Of a DNA stretch of 64,000 nt, positions 59,479 to 64,000 are shown piece by piece. The stretch comes from Kribbella sp. NBC_01245 (GTDB taxonomy: Bacteria > Actinomycetota > Actinomycetes > Propionibacteriales > Kribbellaceae): contig NZ_CP108487.1 of NCBI RefSeq assembly GCF_036226525.1, forward strand, positions 806,001 through 870,000. The letters are read 5' to 3'. The first letter of the stretch is position 1, and each line of letters opens with the position of its first letter. The notes beneath the pieces are model-generated. The model did no database searches and was not told the origin of the DNA. It saw only the letters and a list, made by a program, of their open reading frames with translations. Made by a program: the position numbers and the translations under genes.

Positions 59479-62268
59479 ATGCGCAATCCGCGACGTGAGG
59501 CCATCCTGGTTCGCAATGCCAGGACAGGGCGCTTCGACGACAAGACGCTGGAGGTCGTCAGCTACGCACAGCGGGCGGACGGAAGGATCGAGATCGTCTT
59601 CACCAGCAGCTCCAGGCCGTACCCGTACGGTCCGGAGCGAGTGCGGATCCTCGGACAGCCCGAACATGTCACTCTCGGCCAGGGGCAACAGATCGAGGTT
59701 GACGGTGTCATCTGGGAGAACGCGACGGAGGTCTGCACCTTTCCTGGCGACGATGGGTCCTGGTCACGCGTCTTCTATACGACGACGGAACGGGGCGAGG
59801 CGCACAGCATGCGACCGGCATCGCAGGTACGGATTATTTCGAATGTCGCAAACAATCCGGCGGCCGCGGACATTCTGGGCTACTGGCGCGACATCGTGTC
59901 CCGCCTGCCGACTGGCGACTCGCTCCGGTCGGTGTACGACTCGCTGGACTTCGTTCACCCCGAGAGCGCTTTGGGGCGGTACCTGGAGGGCTCACCGATC
60001 GAGGCAAGGGAACTCGGCACGGCCCCGATCTATCCCTTTCGCTGCAATCTGAGCCAACGGCAAGCGGTCGAGAACGCCCTCACCCACTCGATCTCCGTCA
60101 TCGAGGGTCCGCCGGGCACCGGCAAGACCGAGACCATCCTGAATCTGATCGCCAACATCATCACGACCGGTTCGGCGACCGTCGGGGTGGTCTCGTTCGG
60201 TAACTCGGCTGTCGACAACGTTCGGGACAAGCTCGAGGCCCTTGGATTCGGGCACGTGGTTGCTCGGCTCGGCAACGTGGACATGGTCAACGACTTCTTC
60301 GCTCGTCAGCCGCACCGGAACGCGGAGCTCAAGGAGTTCGTGAACCAGACTCCGCCCGAGCCTCCCGCCGAGAGACTGGTCGAGCTGGACAGGCGCCTCC
60401 GCGGACTGCAAGAGGCAGAGCGGGATCGCGCGCGACTGCGCCAGGAGGTCGATGCCTACAGCTTGGAGCTTCGGCACTTCGAGAAGCACGTCGCGCCGGG
60501 TGACCTGTCGCAGCTCGACCGCCTACCGTTGCTCCGCCGCTCGTCCGACCGCATTCTCGACTACCTCGCCGAGTCGGAGCTGGAAGCGGGCCGGCGTCGC
60601 GGTCTCGTCCGACGGATCAGGACGTATTTCAAGTACGGATCGCTGCGTGGACTCGACCCCAGCGAGACGGCCGTGGTGCTTAGCCTGCAACGGGCGTTCT
60701 ACGACCAGCGGATCGCCGAACTGACTTCACGGCTTGCGCAGCTGGATGACGAGCTGAGCAGAGCCGATTTCGCCGGGCTCCTCGACGAGCACAGCCGGCT
60801 ATCGGTCCAGGCCCTGTACGCCGCACTCGGCGTCCGCTACCAGGGCCTTGAATCCAGGATCTTCACCGCCCGTGATTACCGACAGAATTTCACGCGCTTC
60901 GCCGCTGACTATCCGGTGCTGCTGAGTACCTGCCACTCACTGCGCCGAAACCTTCCGTCAGGGCAGCTTCTCGACTACCTCATCATCGACGAGGCGTCGC
61001 AGGTCAGCCTGCTGGCCGCGGGAGCGGCGCTGGCCTCTTGCCGGAACCTCGTCGTGGTGGGGGATCTCAAGCAGTTGCCACACATCGCGGATGGCGACGC
61101 CGCGCGCGACGCCATCGCGCCGCAGCCTGCGTACGATTATGAGGCGCACAGCATCCTTTCGTCGCTGAATGCCCTGTACCAGCAGGACCTCCCGAGCACC
61201 TTGTTGCGTGAGCACTACCGTTGCGACCCGGCGATCATCGGCTTCTGCAACAAGTCCTTCTACGACGGCCGGCTCGTCCCCTTCACCCGGAGCGAAGGCG
61301 AGCAGCCGATGATCGTGTGGCGCACCGCCGAGGGCAACCACATGCGCCGGCATCAAAGCGGTGGCCGATCGAACCAGCGCGAGGTGGATGTCATCGTCAA
61401 CGAGGTCATCCCGCAGAACTGCGCGGCTATCCCTCGCTCGGACATCGGCATCACCACGCCGTACCGGCGGCAGGCCGATCACGTCAGCCAGGCCTTCATT
61501 ACCGAGATCGACAAGATCGATGCGAACACCGTCCACAAGTACCAAGGGCGGCAGAAGGACGTCGTGATCATGACCACCGTTCTGGACGAGACCTGGCCTG
61601 GGCAGACCGGACTCAAGTTCGTCGACGACCCACAGTTGATCAACGTGGCGGTGTCGCGTGCGGTCAAGAAGTTCATCCTGGTGACGAACCACGACAAGCT
61701 CTCCAAGAGCCGGTACATCCGTGACCTCATTGACTACATCGGCTACCACGACGTCGATGGCGGCGTGCTCGATAGCCAGGTCGTGTCGATGTTCGATCTG
61801 CTCTATCGCGAGTACTCCGAGCGGCTGAAACCGCTGGCCGCGCGGTTGCGGAACGAGCTGAAGTACCGGTCGGAGGACATCGCCTGGACTGTGCTGCACG
61901 ACATCCTGGCCGAGGAGCAGTACCAGCACCTGACCGTGAGCTCCCAGGTGCTGGTGCGGAACCTGCTGGCCGATGTCGAGCGACTGACATCTCGGCAGGC
62001 GACCTATGTCGGTAATCGGGCATCCGTCGACTTTGTCGTCTACAACCGGGTGAGCAACCGCCCGCTGCTCGCTATAGAGGTGGACGGGTTCGCGTACCAC
62101 GAGAACAATCCGGCCCAGCTCGAACGCGACGCCCTCAAGAACGCGATCTTCCAGACGTACGGCCTGCCGCTGCTGCGGCTACCGACTACGGGCAGCGGCG
62201 AGGAGCAGAGGATCCGCGCGGAACTGGATCGCGCCGAGACCTATCGGACCGAGTCGCCCACCCGGTGA
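59479..62268 (+). CDS. UPF1-like superfamily 1 helicase with C-terminal nuclease-like domain
   Basis: 929 residues. Helicase motifs: Q-like CNLSQRQAVENAL, Walker A GPPGTGKT (about 210-217), Walker B LIIDEASQVS (about 503), LREHYRCDP, VHKYQGRQKDVV (about 685) and INVAVSRA (about 722). A coiled insert (about 300-450) lies between motifs I and II. The C-terminal 80 residues (VDFVVYN, LLAIEVDGFAYHENN, RDALKNAIFQTYGLPLLRLPT) match a Vsr/PD-(D/E)XK nuclease layout with D851 and E-V-D near 867. Many single-gene defence or DNA-repair proteins have this architecture. GGGGGAGG precedes the ATG. Confidence 0.87.
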   Translation: MRNPRREAILVRNARTGRFDDKTLEVVSYAQRADGRIEIVFTSSSRPYPYGPERVRILGQPEHVTLGQGQQIEVDGVIWENATEVCTFPGDDGSWSRVFYTTTERGEAHSMRPASQVRIISNVANNPAAADILGYWRDIVSRLPTGDSLRSVYDSLDFVHPESALGRYLEGSPIEARELGTAPIYPFRCNLSQRQAVENALTHSISVIEGPPGTGKTETILNLIANIITTGSATVGVVSFGNSAVDNVRDKLEALGFGHVVARLGNVDMVNDFFARQPHRNAELKEFVNQTPPEPPAERLVELDRRLRGLQEAERDRARLRQEVDAYSLELRHFEKHVAPGDLSQLDRLPLLRRSSDRILDYLAESELEAGRRRGLVRRIRTYFKYGSLRGLDPSETAVVLSLQRAFYDQRIAELTSRLAQLDDELSRADFAGLLDEHSRLSVQALYAALGVRYQGLESRIFTARDYRQNFTRFAADYPVLLSTCHSLRRNLPSGQLLDYLIIDEASQVSLLAAGAALASCRNLVVVGDLKQLPHIADGDAARDAIAPQPAYDYEAHSILSSLNALYQQDLPSTLLREHYRCDPAIIGFCNKSFYDGRLVPFTRSEGEQPMIVWRTAEGNHMRRHQSGGRSNQREVDVIVNEVIPQNCAAIPRSDIGITTPYRRQADHVSQAFITEIDKIDANTVHKYQGRQKDVVIMTTVLDETWPGQTGLKFVDDPQLINVAVSRAVKKFILVTNHDKLSKSRYIRDLIDYIGYHDVDGGVLDSQVVSMFDLLYREYSERLKPLAARLRNELKYRSEDIAWTVLHDILAEEQYQHLTVSSQVLVRNLLADVERLTSRQATYVGNRASVDFVVYNRVSNRPLLAIEVDGFAYHENNPAQLERDALKNAIFQTYGLPLLRLPTTGSGEEQRIRAELDRAETYRTESPTR

Positions 62269-62288
62269 ATCTCTGCGTCGCGATGCTG

Positions 62289-62672
62289 TCAGCCGACTCG
62301 TAGGAGATCGACTGCTAGGACTGCGAGTGCTGAGGTGGTGAAGATGGAGTAGGCGAGGAGGGCGCGGCCGCGGTCGCCTGCGCGGAGTTGCCGGTCGAGG
62401 GTCCAGCCGAAGATGAGCGTCTCGATGGCGGCGCCGATGACGCCGACCAGTGGGGTCCAGAGGCCGATGATGACGGCGACGGCGCCGACCGTGTGCAGGC
62501 TGCCCAGCAGGGTGACGACCCAGAGGTTGCGGCCCTGCAGGACGCCGAGGCGGGTCAGCTCGTCCAGACGGGCCAGGGCGACACCGAGGCGGGGGAGCTG
62601 TGTCGCCGCGGACGGCACGACCTCGAGCAACAACAGCACCGTGACCACAACAGCCAGTGCGAACATTCCCAC
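62289..62672 (-). CDS. DoxX-like small membrane protein
   Basis: 127 residues, four hydrophobic segments (FALAVVVTVLLLLEVVPSAA, LWVVTLLGSLHTVGAVAVIIGLW, PLVGVIGAAIETLIFGWTL, ALLAYSIFTTSALAVLAVDLL). Gly and Trp positions resemble the DoxX/SURF4 group; the fit is weak. Convergent with the helicase gene over a 20-bp gap. Confidence 0.65.
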   Translation of the reverse strand: MGMFALAVVVTVLLLLEVVPSAATQLPRLGVALARLDELTRLGVLQGRNLWVVTLLGSLHTVGAVAVIIGLWTPLVGVIGAAIETLIFGWTLDRQLRAGDRGRALLAYSIFTTSALAVLAVDLLRVG

Positions 62673-62877
62673 CCCTACAAGCCCACGCGGCCGAACGACC
62701 GACGCCCAGACCCTACGCGCGGCAGCACTGAGGACCGCCGGAAGGTCTGGCGGAAATCGGAGGCGGGGGCTTGTTTGAGCGGCCTACGATGTTAGGAGGC
62801 CGGTGGGTGGGGGGAGTGATGGCTGGTTATGGCAGCGGTAGTCAGGTGCGGATCCGCGTGAGCGGGGTGGTCTGGTC

Positions 62878-63780
62878 ATGATTGCTGTCCGGCGTGGCGG
62901 GCGCGGGCGCCGGCGGCGGCCGTTTTCGGTTGAGGCGCGGTTGGCCGAGCATGTGGACCGGTTGGGTGAGGAGCATCCGCCGATTCCGCTGGGTAGCGCC
63001 GACTATTCGATGGCGCGGCCGGAGTTGCTGGCCGAGAGGTTCGGTCCGGTGCTCACCTACATGTCCAGGGTCGAGCTGGAAGTCGAGCGGAACGTGCTCG
63101 AGCTGAATTTCCTGCTGCCGGATCCACCTGTTGTCGACCGGCACTTCTACACCGACGTGTGGCTTCCGCAGGAGACCCACCATGGCCTGCTGCTGGATCG
63201 GTTGCAGTCACTGGCCGGTCTGCCGCCGGCGGACCCGAACCTCACCTCGGTGGCGTTCAGCTTCCGCGTGCTCGGTTCCCTCGGGCGATGGAGCGCCGTA
63301 CAAGACGTGAGCCGGATGCTGTATTACCTCACCGGCGTAGCGACGGAGCAGTCGGCCATTCTGGCGTACAACAAGCTTCACCGGGGATTGCTGGACCTCG
63401 GCGAGCGCGCTGTCGCCACGACCATCATCGCGCCGATTCGTCGCCAGGAGCCGGGCCACTTCGCCTACTACAAGATCGCCGCACAGGGGTTGTGGACGGA
63501 GCTGGGCTCGTGGCAGAAGTGGCTGGTCCGGACGCTGCGGCGCCATACGTTCGAACCGGTTGGCGCGTATACCAAGAGGCAGTGGGCGGAGTTCGGCGCG
63601 GTGATGCACCATCTCGGCATCACGGCGGAAGGTGGCAGCGGGTTGACCCGCTACGCCCAGCAGATCGGGCGGCTGGAACTCGAACTGTTGTGGGCGCGTA
63701 GGCAGGGGTTGCGTGTGCCTGCGTACGTCGTGGACGCCCTCAGGTCCGCCGCCAAGCTCGCGGCAACCGACCGCATCTAG
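62878..63780 (+). CDS. ferritin-like diiron protein candidate
   Basis: 300 residues, mainly helical, no signal peptide. Candidate metal ligands: ELEVERN (first Glu), QETHH (ExxH), TEQSAILAY (Glu) and RRQEPGHFAYY (ExxH). Two ExxH motifs plus separate Glu residues on helices match ferritin-like diiron oxygenases such as AurF or acyl-desaturase relatives. A positively charged start (RRGGRGRRRR) precedes the helices. No partner reductase is adjacent. Ribosome site is weak; the ATG at 62878 is the first in frame. The 205 bases before it hold no gene. Confidence 0.6.
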   Translation: MIAVRRGGRGRRRRPFSVEARLAEHVDRLGEEHPPIPLGSADYSMARPELLAERFGPVLTYMSRVELEVERNVLELNFLLPDPPVVDRHFYTDVWLPQETHHGLLLDRLQSLAGLPPADPNLTSVAFSFRVLGSLGRWSAVQDVSRMLYYLTGVATEQSAILAYNKLHRGLLDLGERAVATTIIAPIRRQEPGHFAYYKIAAQGLWTELGSWQKWLVRTLRRHTFEPVGAYTKRQWAEFGAVMHHLGITAEGGSGLTRYAQQIGRLELELLWARRQGLRVPAYVVDALRSAAKLAATDRI

Positions 63781-63810
63781 AGACCCGTCGAGCTGTTGCA
63801 GGGGGTCATC

Positions 63811-63839
63811 GGGGTTATTAGTGTCGAGAAGATAACCCC
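63811..63839. promoter_or_regulatory. inverted repeat GGGGTTAT-N13-ATAACCCC
   Basis: Perfect 8-bp arms (63811-63818 and 63832-63839) just upstream of the last gene. The second arm ends four bases before the ribosome site GGGAGG (63844-63849). It could be an operator or an mRNA leader hairpin. Confidence 0.5.
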
Positions 63840-63857
63840 TTCTGGGAGGTGCCCGCC

Positions 63858-64000
63858 ATGCGCAGATCGATGCTTGCGTTGCTGGTGATGAGCCTTGCTG
63901 TGGCCACCACGGCGACCGCGACCGCTGATCCACAAACCGTCCCGAATGGCCCTTGGGTGCAGGATTCCCAGCAGGTCAGTCTGCAGCGCCTGCATTCGTA
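63858..64000 (+). CDS. secreted protein, 3' end outside window
   Basis: MRRSMLALLVMSLAVATTATATA is a clear Sec signal peptide with a cleavage region near ATA-DPQ; only about 47 residues are visible before the window end. A strong GGGAGG ribosome site lies 8 bases upstream. Family cannot be assigned. Confidence 0.75.
   Translation, partial: MRRSMLALLVMSLAVATTATATADPQTVPNGPWVQDSQQVSLQRLHS

Noticed and set aside
1..64000. CRISPR arrays, tRNA, rRNA, insertion sequences, phage genes
   Set aside because: No regular repeat-spacer pattern, cloverleaf, transposase or phage structural gene was recognised by reading.

Overview
High-GC window in the style of a soil actinobacterium: GC-rich third positions, many ATGA/GTGA stop-start overlaps, Tat and lipoprotein signals, actinobacterial ECF sigma factors and several LacI-controlled polysaccharidase genes. 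The combination (alginate-lyase-like Tat proteins, LplB-type sugar ABC permeases, PKD/beta-helix proteins) suggests the order Propionibacteriales, perhaps Kribbella or a relative; this is an inference from gene content, not a database result. No rRNA, tRNA, CRISPR, insertion sequence or prophage was seen.

Layout. (1) 1-11.6 kb, mixed core and regulatory genes: the 3' part of an NAD-dependent DNA ligase; a TetR/hydrolase pair; a small secreted protein; an NDH-2-like flavoprotein next to an ECF41-type sigma factor with a SnoaL tail; a second ECF sigma factor divergent from a membrane Ser/Thr kinase across only 21 bp; a membrane-anchored protein; and an MBL-fold/Rieske fusion. (2) 11.5-29.3 kb, one long minus-strand operon of 13 genes for making and exporting an exopolysaccharide: DegT aminotransferase, CapD-like dehydratase, an atypical RtcB-like protein, a 1408-residue beta-helix/PKD secreted protein, a Wzz-like chain-length protein, an HPr-kinase-like ATPase, a GT4 glycosyltransferase, a 145-residue unknown, an APH-like phosphotransferase, a Wzy-like polymerase/ligase, a Wzx-like flippase, a lipoprotein and a small sugar phosphotransferase. 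(3) 29.4-34.7 kb, regulation: a soluble histidine kinase with two LuxR-type response regulators, then an OmpR-type two-component pair with a secreted single-module relative of the large beta-helix protein. The start regions of three genes here share the 10-mer CTGAGGGGGG, and four 11-bp-spaced repeats lie between the two regulatory units.

(4) 34.8-56.3 kb, a polysaccharide-utilisation region: three alginate-lyase-like (alpha/alpha toroid) secreted proteins, a GH28-like beta-helix protein, a GH36 alpha-galactosidase, a GH43 enzyme, an LplA/LplB/LplC-type ABC importer without its own ATPase, and three LacI-family regulators. Dyad operator candidates lie in each regulatory gap. Together these would cut a galactose/pentose-decorated uronic-acid polymer outside the cell, import oligomers, and finish degradation inside; the substrate is not determined by the sequence. 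(5) 56.2-64 kb: an OmpR-type two-component system with a GerMN lipoprotein, a STAS protein, a 929-residue UPF1-like helicase with a C-terminal nuclease-like domain (possible stand-alone defence or repair protein), a DoxX-like membrane protein, a ferritin-like diiron candidate and the start of a secreted protein cut by the window end.

The most unusual content is in regions 2 and 3: an RNA-ligase-fold protein that lacks two expected active-site residues and a small-molecule/protein kinase set sit inside an exopolysaccharide export operon. The divergent overlapping leaderless promoters at 7.1 kb and the shared operator dyads of the polysaccharidase genes are the best regulatory observations.
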